From assembly GCA_026002305.1 (NCBI GenBank), contig BOBI01000025.1, positions 1-22,274 of the forward strand: a stretch of 22,274 nucleotides of DNA, in the 5' to 3' direction. A program made the position numbers and the translations under genes. How positions within the stretch are numbered: position 1 is the stretch's first letter; each line of letters opens with the position of its first letter. The notes below the pieces were generated by a model that was not told the DNA's origin, did no database searches, and worked only from the letters and a program-made list of their open reading frames with translations. Shown here piece after piece: positions 15,321 to 22,274 of this stretch. The DNA is from Spirochaetia bacterium. GTDB taxonomy: Bacteria; Spirochaetota; Spirochaetia; Treponematales; Breznakiellaceae.

Positions 15321-16340
15321 ATGTTAGAGCAGACAAGGCTGGAGCGCCTAAATCAGGGTTTGGACAAGCTCGATTCGGGAGGTAAGCAATACATAGAACG
15401 CCTTACCGGACGCCTTTTTCAACGCAAGGAGAAAATGATGGCAATTAAAAAAAAGAGTTCTTTGAGGAATTCTGTAAACAGTATCAAATCTTTTTTAGTA
15501 ATAATGCTTGTAATACTTGTTGTTCTATCCATAGGATGTACTAATCCTAGCGGCAGTGGCAATAACGATATTCCCACCGTAGCCGCACCCACAGCTGGCA
15601 TTGCGCCTGGGGTGGTGGCGAGCGGCACAACCATAACCCTTGCCACCGCTACAAGCGGGGCGTCCATCTATTATACCACGGACGGCACAACCCCCTCCAA
15701 AACAAATGGAACCATGGGGACTCTCGTTTATATAACCGCCGCTGTAACTATTAAAGCCATAGCGGTAAAGGATGGTATGAAAAACAGCGGGGTATTGACC
15801 GCGGCTTATACAATCAGCGCACCGTCGCCGACGCCGTCTACACCACCGTCAGCGCCTCCGTCGCCGACACCGTCTACACCACCGTCAGCGCCTCCGTCGC
15901 CGACACCGTCTACACCACCGTCAGCGCCTCCGTCGCCGACACCGTCTACACCACCGTCAGCGCCTCCGTCGCCAACGCCGTCTACATCACCGTCAGCGCC
16001 TCCGTCGCCAACACTGTCTCCATCACCCACACCTACACCGGGATCCCTGGGAATAAACATTGGCTTTGACTTTGGTACAATCACCATTTTGGGAAGCAAC
16101 GGAATCAATATCATATCCAAAGGCGCGGACTTCAGTAAACCCACGTCCATTACCTTAAGTGCAAGCGGCTATACCGGTGTTCAGTGGTATGTAGACGGCG
16201 TACTAAAGACAGGCGCAACCGGCAACAGCATTACACTAACTGCCGCTGCTTACGACATTCGGAAGCATTCCGTTACCTTTACCGGCATAAAGGATAGCGT
16301 TCCCTATTCACAGCTAATACCTTTTACGGTAGTTCAATAA
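15321..16340 (+). CDS. Surface lipoprotein with Fn3-like domain, Pro-rich repeat stalk and Ig-like end
   Basis: The full frame codes 339 residues. Two starts are credible: ATG 15321 with a perfect AGGAGG site, and ATG 15438 (Met40) with AAGGAG. From Met40 the protein has a normal lipoprotein signal peptide ending LSIGC, so Cys73 (long numbering) would be lipidated. Residues 86-165 form a chitobiase/Fn3-associated domain (SGASIYYTTDGTTPS). Residues 168-240 are a 12-residue repeat PSPTPSTPPSAP, a rigid spacer. The last 100 residues are an Ig-like domain with WYVDGVLKTGATGNSITL, common in treponeme lipoproteins. It likely sits on the cell surface and takes part in binding of sugars or host matter; no ligand is shown. 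The first 39 residues are odd and resemble the tail of the divergent regulator. Confidence 0.82.
   Translation: MLEQTRLERLNQGLDKLDSGGKQYIERLTGRLFQRKEKMMAIKKKSSLRNSVNSIKSFLVIMLVILVVLSIGCTNPSGSGNNDIPTVAAPTAGIAPGVVASGTTITLATATSGASIYYTTDGTTPSKTNGTMGTLVYITAAVTIKAIAVKDGMKNSGVLTAAYTISAPSPTPSTPPSAPPSPTPSTPPSAPPSPTPSTPPSAPPSPTPSTPPSAPPSPTPSTSPSAPPSPTLSPSPTPTPGSLGINIGFDFGTITILGSNGINIISKGADFSKPTSITLSASGYTGVQWYVDGVLKTGATGNSITLTAAAYDIRKHSVTFTGIKDSVPYSQLIPFTVVQ
15822..16037 (+). repeat. 36-bp coding tandem repeat, about 5.5-6 copies
   Basis: Unit boundaries at 15822, 15858, 15894, 15930, 15966 and 16002; each unit codes PSPTPSTPPSAP. The first four units are almost identical, the fifth has a Pro-to-Ser change, and the sixth is degenerate. 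Near-identity between units suggests recent copy-number change. Confidence 0.9.
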
Positions 16341-16349
16341 GGAGGAAAC

Positions 16350-19058
16350 ATGAAAACGTTCGGCAAAAAATATTTGCGGTACAATATTAGCTTGGTTCTT
16401 TTGGCGGGTATCCTCGCCTTTGCGGGATGCGTCGATCCAATAAATCCGGAACCGGAAGATTACAAAAACAATGCCGCAGGCTACGGTTTATTAACAATAA
16501 CACTTGGAAATACCGATACTGCCAATGATGGGGACGCAGGCCGGAGCCTGAGTCTGTTTCCTGCGAGTACCGGTTTTAAATCATACACTATAAGCTTTTC
16601 CCACGAATCTAAAAGCCATGCCCCTGTAACATTTGCCCCCGGCGACACTATAGCGGTGGCGCTGGACACCGATGCGGCGCCATGGACGGTTATCGTTACG
16701 GCGTATACCGGTACAGGGGGAAGCGGAACGGCAGCGGCCATCGGGACGGCAGAAGTAACTATGGATGGCTCTGCCAAAACTGCGAATATCATCCTTGCGC
16801 CTGTTCTCGGCGAGGGGATATTCATGTATACAATCCAGTTCCCCACTACTGTCAGTTCCGCCGTGTTGACCATTACCAAGAGTGACGGCGGAGCGGTAAC
16901 CGGCGGCACTATTACGGCAAGTTCCGGTCAAATAAGCGCCGGGGCACTGGATGGAGCCCTCAGTCTTGATGCAGGGTATTACCTTATGAATATAAACTTG
17001 GTAAAGAACACCCTTGGGGCGGGCAAAACCGAGGTGGTACACATCTACCCTGGTCTTATAACGTATGCTTATTATACATTTACCGATGCCGACCTGCTCC
17101 CTGTTCTTTACGGCACGGTAAGCGTAAGCGGAGGTAGTGCCTACAACCCCAAAGTCGGCGAAACGCTAACAGCGGGTACCACGAGCCTTGAAGGAACCAC
17201 CGCCCTTTCTTATCAGTGGAAGCGGGGGGATACGGCCGGTGGCACATTTACGAACATACTTAACAGAACCGGCGAAAGTTATACCCTAACCACTGCCGAT
17301 AAAGGCAAATATATCAGGGTAGAAGTAAGCCGCGCGGGGTATAGCGGGAGCATAAGCAGCATGGTCAAATTGGTGGCGAAATATGATATCAGCTTGAGCG
17401 AGACCGGAACCTATACCTTCCCGTCTGCAATACCAGGCTATGAGGCGCAGACCGCTAAAAGCATAACCATTACCAATACGGGTAATACGCCGACATTACT
17501 ATTAACGACGGAGCTTTCCGGGGCTAACAGTGGTTCCTTTACCCTTTCAAGAACACTCATAAGCGGCATTGCGGTAGGAGGAATCGCTACCTTTACGGTG
17601 CGGCCTAACACCGGCCTTGGTTTGGGAACCTATACCGCTACTGTAACGGTAAGCGATAGCAATGTTGATGCGCAAAGTTTTGATATTAGCTTTACGGTGG
17701 CCAATGCCATTACCGTTGAAAACGTCATTACCGCCAATAGTTCGGCAACCGCTGCTGAAGTGAAAGCCGCCTTAACAGCCTATCTTGCAAGTGCGCCAGG
17801 CGGCGACAGCGCGTCTAATCCTGTTGTGGTAAAGATAAACGTAACCGATTTATCCCAGCTTACCGATGGTGGTGATGGCATCGGGGTGCTTTTTACAGCA
17901 AATACCGGCGGTAAGTATGTGTCCTACGATTTGAGCGGCAGTAGCTTTACCGCCATAAGCGGTTCTTCGTCAAGAACATATTCTACTAAAGCAGACAAAC
18001 TGGTTGCTATTACGCTACCGGATAGCGTTACCTCCATCGGCCAATACGCATTCCTGCTCTGTACCGGCCTCACGTCGATAACAGTGGATGGTGGTAATTC
18101 CAACTATAAGAGTATTGATGGGGTATTATTTGATAAAGCAGGCACCATCTTGATACTGTATCCGGTAAAAAAGACAGGTACATCATACACTATACCGGAT
18201 AGCGTTACCTCTATCGGCAATTACGCATTCCAGAACTGTTCCAATCTCGAGTCGGTTACCATGGGGAGCGGCGTTATCTCTATCGATTATTACGCATTCG
18301 GGAACTGTACCAGCCTTGAGTCGGTTACCATACCGGATAGCGTTACTTCCATTGGAGATAGCGCATTCAGTTACTGTACCAGTCTCACGTCGATTACCAT
18401 ACCTAATAGCGTTACTTCCATTGGAGGTAGCGCATTCGATTGGGCAGGTCTTACGTCGGTTAACATACCTGATAGCGTTACCACTGTCGGCAATGGATTT
18501 GAGCAATGCGACGCTCTCACGTCGATAACTGTGGACAGTGGGAATAGCTACTATAAGAGTATTGATGGGGTATTATTTAATAAAACCGATACCACTTTAA
18601 TACGATACCCATCCGCCAAGACCGGTAGCACTTACACCATACCAAATAGCGTTACCTCTATCAGCGGTTATGCGTTCAGTCGCTGTACCAGTCTCACGTC
18701 AGTAACCATACCGGATAGCGTTACCTCTATCGACTATAGTGCCTTTAGCGGCTGTTACGGTCTCACGTCAGTAACCATACCGAATAGCGTTACCACTATC
18801 GGCACTACTGCATTCAGGAGCTGTAGCCTCACGTCGATTATCATACCAAATAGCGTTACCTCTATCGGTATTGGCGCATTCGAGGGAACCAGCCTCACAT
18901 CGGTTACCATAGGGAGTGGCGTTACTATCGCGGATTACGCCTTCCCCCCAGATATGACATTTTATCTTCCGCTCACCAACGCTCTGAGAACGGCATACCT
19001 TGCTGGTGGTGCCGGCACTTATACACGAGCGGAGGGCGGCGATATTTGGACAAAGTAG
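16350..19058 (+). CDS. BspA-like leucine-rich-repeat surface lipoprotein
   Basis: This 902-residue protein begins with a lipoprotein signal peptide (lipobox AFAGC, Cys27). After a Gly/Ser/Thr-rich N-terminal region it has an Ig-like domain (about 254-343, with [14 protein letters not shown]), a second beta-sandwich (346-450, with [20 protein letters not shown], like choice-of-anchor/abnormal-spindle-type domains) and a linker. Residues 554-868 are about eleven LRR_5 (BspA/TpLRR) repeats of 22-23 residues with the pattern [21 protein letters not shown], broken twice by a hairpin insert YKSIDGVLF. The tail ends [12 protein letters not shown]. Members of this family are exposed and bind host matrix or other cells. 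AAGGAGG stands ahead of the ATG, 9 bases after the previous stop, so it is cotranscribed with the first lipoprotein from the 15244 promoter. Confidence 0.9.
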   Translation: MKTFGKKYLRYNISLVLLAGILAFAGCVDPINPEPEDYKNNAAGYGLLTITLGNTDTANDGDAGRSLSLFPASTGFKSYTISFSHESKSHAPVTFAPGDTIAVALDTDAAPWTVIVTAYTGTGGSGTAAAIGTAEVTMDGSAKTANIILAPVLGEGIFMYTIQFPTTVSSAVLTITKSDGGAVTGGTITASSGQISAGALDGALSLDAGYYLMNINLVKNTLGAGKTEVVHIYPGLITYAYYTFTDADLLPVLYGTVSVSGGSAYNPKVGETLTAGTTSLEGTTALSYQWKRGDTAGGTFTNILNRTGESYTLTTADKGKYIRVEVSRAGYSGSISSMVKLVAKYDISLSETGTYTFPSAIPGYEAQTAKSITITNTGNTPTLLLTTELSGANSGSFTLSRTLISGIAVGGIATFTVRPNTGLGLGTYTATVTVSDSNVDAQSFDISFTVANAITVENVITANSSATAAEVKAALTAYLASAPGGDSASNPVVVKINVTDLSQLTDGGDGIGVLFTANTGGKYVSYDLSGSSFTAISGSSSRTYSTKADKLVAITLPDSVTSIGQYAFLLCTGLTSITVDGGNSNYKSIDGVLFDKAGTILILYPVKKTGTSYTIPDSVTSIGNYAFQNCSNLESVTMGSGVISIDYYAFGNCTSLESVTIPDSVTSIGDSAFSYCTSLTSITIPNSVTSIGGSAFDWAGLTSVNIPDSVTTVGNGFEQCDALTSITVDSGNSYYKSIDGVLFNKTDTTLIRYPSAKTGSTYTIPNSVTSISGYAFSRCTSLTSVTIPDSVTSIDYSAFSGCYGLTSVTIPNSVTTIGTTAFRSCSLTSIIIPNSVTSIGIGAFEGTSLTSVTIGSGVTIADYAFPPDMTFYLPLTNALRTAYLAGGAGTYTRAEGGDIWTK
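18009..18950 (+). repeat. LRR-coding DNA repeats
   Basis: The motif agcgttac followed by (c/t)tc(t/c)at(c/t) recurs about nine times at intervals of roughly 66-70 bases within the LRR part of the preceding gene. Two longer, nearly matching blocks (about 18061-18180 and 18520-18640) encode the YKSIDGVLF insert, indicating block duplication. Confidence 0.8.
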
Positions 19059-19777
19059 TAGGGTTGGGTGGTCACCATATAAGTCTCTGGTAGAGGTGGA
19101 GTAGGGCATTGCTTGGGGTCTGCAAGTTTATGGGCGCGGTCGTGCCCGGCGCCAAATTTAGGGTGGATGTGAAGACAGGTAGTAGGGATGAAATTTCCCC
19201 TACTACCTACCCCTACCTTCATACTTCTTTTACCGGTAGATCGGTAACGGTAGTTTTACTTTTAGGAAAACCACAGACCTCACCGACCTCACAGATGCAA
19301 AAACCATGAGGAAAAAACAACCGCAATGTCGAAGAAGTCGAAAAAAAAGAGGAAAATATAGTTAAAATCCCCAAAAACTTCTTTGAGTTTGGTTACTTTA
19401 CGGTGTAAATTCCTTGTTTATTCGCGGTGCGGTTTAATACCGTCTGCACGCTACGCACCTGCTTGCGTGCGAGGGCTCTGCGGCGGGGTGGTTTATTGGA
19501 TTTGTCCGTGTCATCCGTGGTTAAGTTCCTTATAATTTGTGGTTAAAGGTAAAATTGCTGGATCGGTAAACGCACGGATGCCTGTAACCTGTGCGTTTGC
19601 AGCATAAAACCAAGTGAGCGCGAAAGGTAGCTGGCGCCAAATTGGCGTAGACCCGACCGCTCTAGCCCCGCTGGCAGCGGAGGTGTGCAACGATTGTGCG
19701 GACATGATAGTCTGTATGTCCTTAATATCCAGAGGAAGGGTGCCGCAAAAGGTTCAAGCTTTGCGGTTAATTCCCTA
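19059..19777. other. Gene-free stretch with hairpins and motif fragments
   Basis: No supported gene lies in these 719 bases. They hold an 11-bp perfect hairpin (19177-19187 with 19198-19208), a Thr/Asp-Leu low-complexity frame near 19270-19300 broken near an A-run, and a short open frame ending at about 19408 (NVEEVEKKEENIV), which may be remnants of a decayed gene. Near 19501-19545 is tccgtgtcatccgtggttaa. Phrases like this occur in intergenic regions of many environmental bacteria, to my recollection. A minus-strand frame at 19511-19705 has no ribosome-binding site and no domain. Confidence 0.55.
19177..19208 (+). terminator. Hairpin downstream of the LRR lipoprotein gene
   Basis: aggtagtaggg and ccctactacct pair perfectly over 11 bp around a 10-base loop, 119 bases after the lipoprotein stop. 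No T-run follows directly, so it may stabilise the message end rather than terminate, or be an unrelated repeat. Confidence 0.4.
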
Positions 19778-20305
19778 TTATTGCTTTGCTTCAAGACAGG
19801 CGATACGCCGCTTAGCTTCGGCAAGGGCATGTTCGGCTTTTTCCCGCGGAGTGGGTTCCTTCGGTTTTGGTTCTGGTTTCGGGCGTATCCACAAAAAGGG
19901 GAACTGTTCGGCTTCTTCGACGGGGTCAAGGTCGTTATGGTCGGAGGTAACGATAGTACCATGAAAAAGAGATGCGGCAGCACAAAGGAAACAATCGCCA
20001 AGGGGAATTCCGTAGACTACTTTAAACCGCGCCGCTTCATGGAGAAAGGTATCGGTATCCGGTTCAACAATCGTTATGGGAGAAACATGAATCTTTCTCA
20101 ACGCAGCATGGGCAACATCAGCGTTCATCACTTTCCACCGGTCATAGTACACTTCAAGCAGGTTTGCGCGGTGCATCAAAACGATAATTTCACCGGCTTC
20201 CGCCTTTTCAAGCAAACCAATGACTTTTTCCGCACCCTTTTCAGCATTGAGGACGGCGATAATCGCACAGGCGTCCAGAATATAAGATGTACCGTATTCG
20301 GTCAT
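19778..20305 (-). CDS. PIN-domain toxin, VapC-like, with long charged tail
   Basis: This 175-residue protein is predicted to be an Mg-dependent endoribonuclease, the toxin of a type II toxin-antitoxin pair. The PIN acidic residues are visible: Asp11 in YILDACAII, Glu51 in NLLEVYYD, Asp104 in PLGDCFLC and Asp122 in IVTSDHNDLD. The usual family length is 130-140 residues; here a further ~35 residues rich in Pro, Glu and Lys (PKPEPKPKEPTPREKAEHAL) follow, probably a helix. Its ATG overlaps the stop of the upstream gene by four bases (ATGA), the typical antitoxin-toxin coupling. The RNA target is unknown. Confidence 0.85.
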   Translation of the reverse strand: MTEYGTSYILDACAIIAVLNAEKGAEKVIGLLEKAEAGEIIVLMHRANLLEVYYDRWKVMNADVAHAALRKIHVSPITIVEPDTDTFLHEAARFKVVYGIPLGDCFLCAAASLFHGTIVTSDHNDLDPVEEAEQFPFLWIRPKPEPKPKEPTPREKAEHALAEAKRRIACLEAKQ

Positions 20306-20580
20306 AGGCGTTCTCTGCGTTCGTGTTCTTCATTTTCCAATTCAAGCCGCCCCTCTTCGTGGCGCCGTTCCATAAAGGCATCCAGGGTATCTCCTGAATC
20401 TTTACAAAGCCCATACAAAGAATGCCAATCGTCTCGGCTGGTTTTAGGCAGCTTCTGGGGAAAATCAAGGATTACCTCCGTCCTGCCGCAGGGCACCGTT
20501 TCCGGTATCACAAGGTCAAAATGTACTTTCCGGCTCGCCGGAATATCTATGGTTTGTCGCAGGGTCACAGGAGCCTCCAT
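20302..20580 (-). CDS. Probable antitoxin partner of the PIN toxin
   Basis: A 92-residue protein directly ahead of the PIN gene and overlapping it by four bases, which is the main reason for the call. The N-terminal half (TLRQTIDIPASRKVHFDLVI) resembles short beta-strand antitoxins that bind DNA as swapped dimers; the C-terminal half is charged (SGDTLDAFMERRHEEGRLEL) and would wrap the toxin. I recognise no named family with certainty. I take the ATG at 20580; a TTG start at 20628 would add 16 residues that belong to flanking repeat-like sequence. Neither start has a good ribosome-binding site. It should neutralise the toxin and repress the operon. Confidence 0.68.
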   Translation of the reverse strand: MEAPVTLRQTIDIPASRKVHFDLVIPETVPCGRTEVILDFPQKLPKTSRDDWHSLYGLCKDSGDTLDAFMERRHEEGRLELENEEHERRERL

Positions 20581-20670
20581 GGCAAGGGACTTTAGTTCCA
20601 GTATAGGGGAGATAGCGGCATGATACAAGGCATCACGGGGACAGAGAAGGAGCAGCGGCGGGGAACACGG

Positions 20671-20907
20671 TCAGAGACCGGCATCTGAACCAGCGGGGAA
20701 CCCTGCCGGTTTATGGAGGCAGAGTAAGGAATAGACACCGGATACCGAGCGCCTTTGATGAACTACCGCGCGGCGAGCCATGCGGTAGTTCATTGGCGGG
20801 ATGATAACGATATTCCCCGCAGATAAGGTAGTATCAATCCTTTGCCGCATACCGTGTAAGCCTTTCAATCGAAAAGAGATGATATCAGAGTCCATGGCAT
20901 AGGTCAC
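20671..20907 (-). pseudogene. Truncated VapC-like PIN toxin gene carrying a palindromic repeat
   Basis: The frame opens with GTG at 20907 and reads MTYAMDSDIISFRLKG then SAGNIVIIPPM, which is the start of a VapC PIN domain with its first Asp (MTYAMDSD) and the IIPP strand. From there the homology stops: the next residues (NYRMARRAVVH) are the translation of the palindrome at 20758-20793, and the rest is unlike any PIN domain. The second and third acidic sites are missing, so the toxin must be inactive. The GTG overlaps the stop of the antitoxin remnant (GTGA). Confidence 0.7.
20757..20794. repeat. Palindromic (REP-like) element
   Basis: atgaactaccgc (20758-20769) and gcggtagttcat (20782-20793) are a perfect 12-bp inverted repeat around a 12-base GC-rich loop. 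The left arm plus five bases (atgaactaccgcgcggc) is identical, in reverse, to 2430-2446. Single arms occur at 10010-10020 and 13394-13404. Confidence 0.8.
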
Positions 20908-21120
20908 GAAAAGTCCACATTCAGGAAGCTAATGCCCTCGGCAAGCACCTTGTCAAATTCTTCGGTGAGCTCTTCGCCTTCCACCGCTTGAATGGCGTCA
21001 AAACCTTCCGCAAAGATTTTTCTAAGCCCTTGGGCTTCTGAAATAGGGGACTTGAGAAAATCCAAATACGTACCGGCTCGCTGTGGTTACCAGCGGCTTT
21101 AGGTTTTCTTCAGGGTATTG
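20904..21120 (-). pseudogene. Decayed antitoxin gene of the truncated VapC
   Basis: Reading upstream of the VapC remnant, the frame ending at 20904 gives DFLKSPISEAQGLRKIFAEG, then a stretch with VEGEELTEEFDKVLAEGISF and a stop overlapping the next start by four bases. It has no start codon: going upstream it meets TAA at 21087-21089. A second frame just upstream carries YPEENLKPLV, which looks like the missing N-terminal part, so a frameshift near 21065-21085 and loss of the start are the simplest reading. The context (GTGA overlap, acidic helical end) supports an antitoxin. Confidence 0.55.
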
Positions 21121-21146
21121 ACACGTTACGCGTTACATTATATACC
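21118..21146 (+). promoter_or_regulatory. Promoter of the HigBA pair
   Basis: TTGACA (21118-21123) and TATACC (21141-21146) are spaced 17 bases. The spacer contains the tandem half-sites CGTTACG-CGTTAC, a likely operator for HigA. The HigB ATG is only 10 bases past the -10 box and lacks a ribosome-binding site. Confidence 0.6.
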
Positions 21147-21155
21147 ATTCTCATA

Positions 21156-21434
21156 ATGATATGTTCTTTCAAGCACAAGGGACTTGAGAAATTCTTCTTA
21201 TCGGGAACCAAAAGAGGGATCGTTCCTATTCACGCTGGTAAACTCGAACGGATTCTTGACCGTTTGGATGCCAGTCTTTCACCCCATGATATGAATTTGC
21301 CCGGTTACCGCTTGCATGAACTTTCCGGTCAGGAAACAGGTGTATGGTCAGTTACCGTAAATGGAAATTGGCGTGTTACATTTCGATTTGAAAACAATGA
21401 TGCGCATATTGTGGACTATCGGGATTATCATTAG
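21156..21434 (+). CDS. higB: HigB-type toxin (RelE/ParE superfamily)
   Basis: This 92-residue protein has the full length and pattern of HigB/Killer toxins (Pfam PF05015): FKHKGLEKFFLSGTKRGIVP, PGYRLHELSG, and the C-terminal GVWSVTVNGNWRVTFRFENN then DAHIVDYRDYH. Family members cut mRNA at the ribosome. The toxin gene comes first, which is the hallmark order of hig modules; the antitoxin follows 12 bases later. The ATG has no ribosome-binding site and lies 10 bases past the -10 box, suggesting a leaderless message. The module seems intact. Confidence 0.93.
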   Translation: MICSFKHKGLEKFFLSGTKRGIVPIHAGKLERILDRLDASLSPHDMNLPGYRLHELSGQETGVWSVTVNGNWRVTFRFENNDAHIVDYRDYH

Positions 21435-21446
21435 AAGGAGTAGTCG

Positions 21447-21746
21447 ATGAAGCAAACACGAAGACCGGTACATCCGGGAAAAGTTTTTTGGGAAGATGTT
21501 CTTGTTCCACTGAACTTGAGTGTCACAGAAGCGGCTGATTTACTCGGTGTAACACGGAAAACGCTTTCCGAGCTTATCAACGGTAGATCGGCATTGAGTC
21601 CTATGATGGCGTTACGGATTGCCAAGGTCACCCACACCACTGCGGAAAGTTGGCTTGCAATGCAAATGAAACGAACACTTTGGGATGCAGAGCAATATGA
21701 ATTGTCAGGTATTAAAGATTTCCCGAAAATGGGCGCAAGCGCGTAA
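21447..21746 (+). CDS. higA: HigA-type antitoxin (XRE family)
   Basis: This 99-residue helix-turn-helix protein binds and neutralises HigB and represses the shared promoter. The family start HPGKVFWEDVLVPLNLSV is present, followed by the HTH TEAADLLGVTRKTLSELING and the conserved ALSPMMALRIAKVTHTTAES then WLAMQ. AGAAGGAG lies 7 bases ahead of the ATG, so unlike higB it has a strong ribosome-binding site, which would favour more antitoxin than toxin. Length is standard. Confidence 0.94.
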   Translation: MKQTRRPVHPGKVFWEDVLVPLNLSVTEAADLLGVTRKTLSELINGRSALSPMMALRIAKVTHTTAESWLAMQMKRTLWDAEQYELSGIKDFPKMGASA

Positions 21747-21802
21747 CCTTGCGGTCAAAGCAGCAATTCTAAATTTGAAAATAATTCTGTATACTATCTT
21801 GT

Positions 21803-22274
21803 ATGGGCGGGGAAATATTTAAACAGCTATTGGAAAATCTGGACAAGGCTGCGGATACAATACCGGATAACCGGCACGGTCCGAACACGAAGCACAGCAT
21901 GAGAGATGCGGTTAAGAGCGCGTTCGGGGTATTCTTTTTTCAATTTCCGTCATTTTTGCGGTATATGACCGGGATGCAAAACAAGCGCAAAAAGAATAAT
22001 GCAAAAAGTATACCGGGAGTAAAAACACTGCCTTCTGATGCACAGGTGAGAAATCTTCTTGATAATGTAAACCCTGAAACATTTGCAAGTGTTTTTTCGC
22101 AGTCGTTGAAAGTTGCGATAATGAGCGGTGTGATGAAACTGTATCAAGTGCTTGACGAGGGAGTGCTGGTTGCGATAGACGGACTATGGTATCACTCATC
22201 GGAGAAGATACATTGTAAACATTGTCTGCACCTGACAAAGGATGGAGTAAGCACATATTATCATTCAGCAATGG
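21803..22274 (+). mobile_element. DDE-type transposase gene, 5' part (cut by window edge)
   Basis: The frame opens at ATG 21803 and stays open to the window end (157 codons seen). The N-terminal part is basic (GMQNKRKKNNAKSIPGVKTL), then PSDAQVRNLLDNVNPETF and VAIDGLWYHSSEKIHCKHCL followed by YYHSAM. The AIDG Asp (about residue 129) fits the first catalytic acid, and the IHCxHC pair followed by THYYH-like residues matches IS4-superfamily-like transposases that I recall from gut bacteria; the exact IS family is uncertain. TATACT (21790-21795) sits 7 bases ahead of the ATG with a weak TTCTAA 17 bases upstream, and no ribosome-binding site. No left terminal inverted repeat could be defined because the right end is outside. 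Confidence 0.72.

Noticed and set aside
15822..16037. Possible CRISPR array from 36-bp periodicity
   Set aside because: The units are contiguous without spacers and keep a coding frame.
15806..16150. Minus-strand Gly/Asp/Val repeat protein
   Set aside because: It is the mirror of the 36-bp coding repeat of the lipoprotein.
18183..18506. Minus-strand repeat protein with NAIRYGNR units
   Set aside because: It is produced by the antisense of the LRR repeats.
19685..20623. Plus-strand open frame of 312 codons
   Set aside because: It is the antisense of the PIN toxin and its antitoxin, whose four-base overlap and catalytic residues are convincing; the plus-strand product shows no recognisable feature.
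20581..20628. TTG start for the antitoxin
   Set aside because: It adds 16 residues that look like flanking repeat sequence; the ATG at 20580 is preferred though it also lacks a good ribosome-binding site.
21912..22271. Minus-strand open frame near the right edge
   Set aside because: The plus-strand transposase frame has coherent motifs; this one is its antisense.

Overview
The window looks like a chromosomal segment of a spirochaete, most likely a Treponema of the animal- or insect-gut type. This is inferred from gene content: treponeme-style lipoproteins with BspA-type leucine-rich repeats, DUF815 ATPase, TRAP-type binding protein and a crowd of small toxin-antitoxin modules. No rRNA or other species marker is present. 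Housekeeping genes are moderately GC-rich; one gene (2594-6301) is strikingly AT-rich.

Left part (1-6510): the last 39 codons of murA run into a convergent ABC permease. The permease and its binding protein form a minus-strand pair with no ATPase gene beside it. Then comes about 750 bp of gene-free, hairpin-rich DNA with a ~50-bp direct repeat, followed by one long AT-rich gene for a single-chain restriction-methylation enzyme (type IIG/Eco57I-like). This stretch reads as an acquired island.

Middle (6511-14701): mostly core genes. They are an NSUN-type m5C RNA methyltransferase, metK with 5-formyl-THF cyclo-ligase directly behind it (one-carbon metabolism), a secreted acidic protein of unknown role, a DUF815 AAA ATPase divergent from a monoacylglycerol-lipase-like hydrolase (start codons only 24 bp apart, sharing a palindromic promoter), an orphan TRAP binding protein, carA and tRNA-Asn(GUU). 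The tRNA has a clear promoter and terminator, and the terminator lies only 19 bp ahead of the carA start.

Right-centre (14811-19058): a phage-type XRE repressor is divergent from a strong consensus promoter driving two surface lipoproteins. The first has a 36-bp tandem repeat coding a Pro/Ser/Thr stalk and an unusual in-frame 39-codon leader ahead of its signal peptide. The second is a 902-residue BspA-like LRR lipoprotein.

Right end (19059-22274): about 700 bp without a convincing gene, then a plastic zone. It holds an intact VapBC-like pair, a decayed VapBC-like pair carrying a palindromic repeat, a HigBA pair with its own promoter, and the 5' part of a DDE-type transposase cut by the window edge. 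The palindrome belongs to a small dispersed family (core GGTAGTTCATT) seen at four loci in the window, two of them exactly between convergent genes. I found no CRISPR array and no riboswitch.
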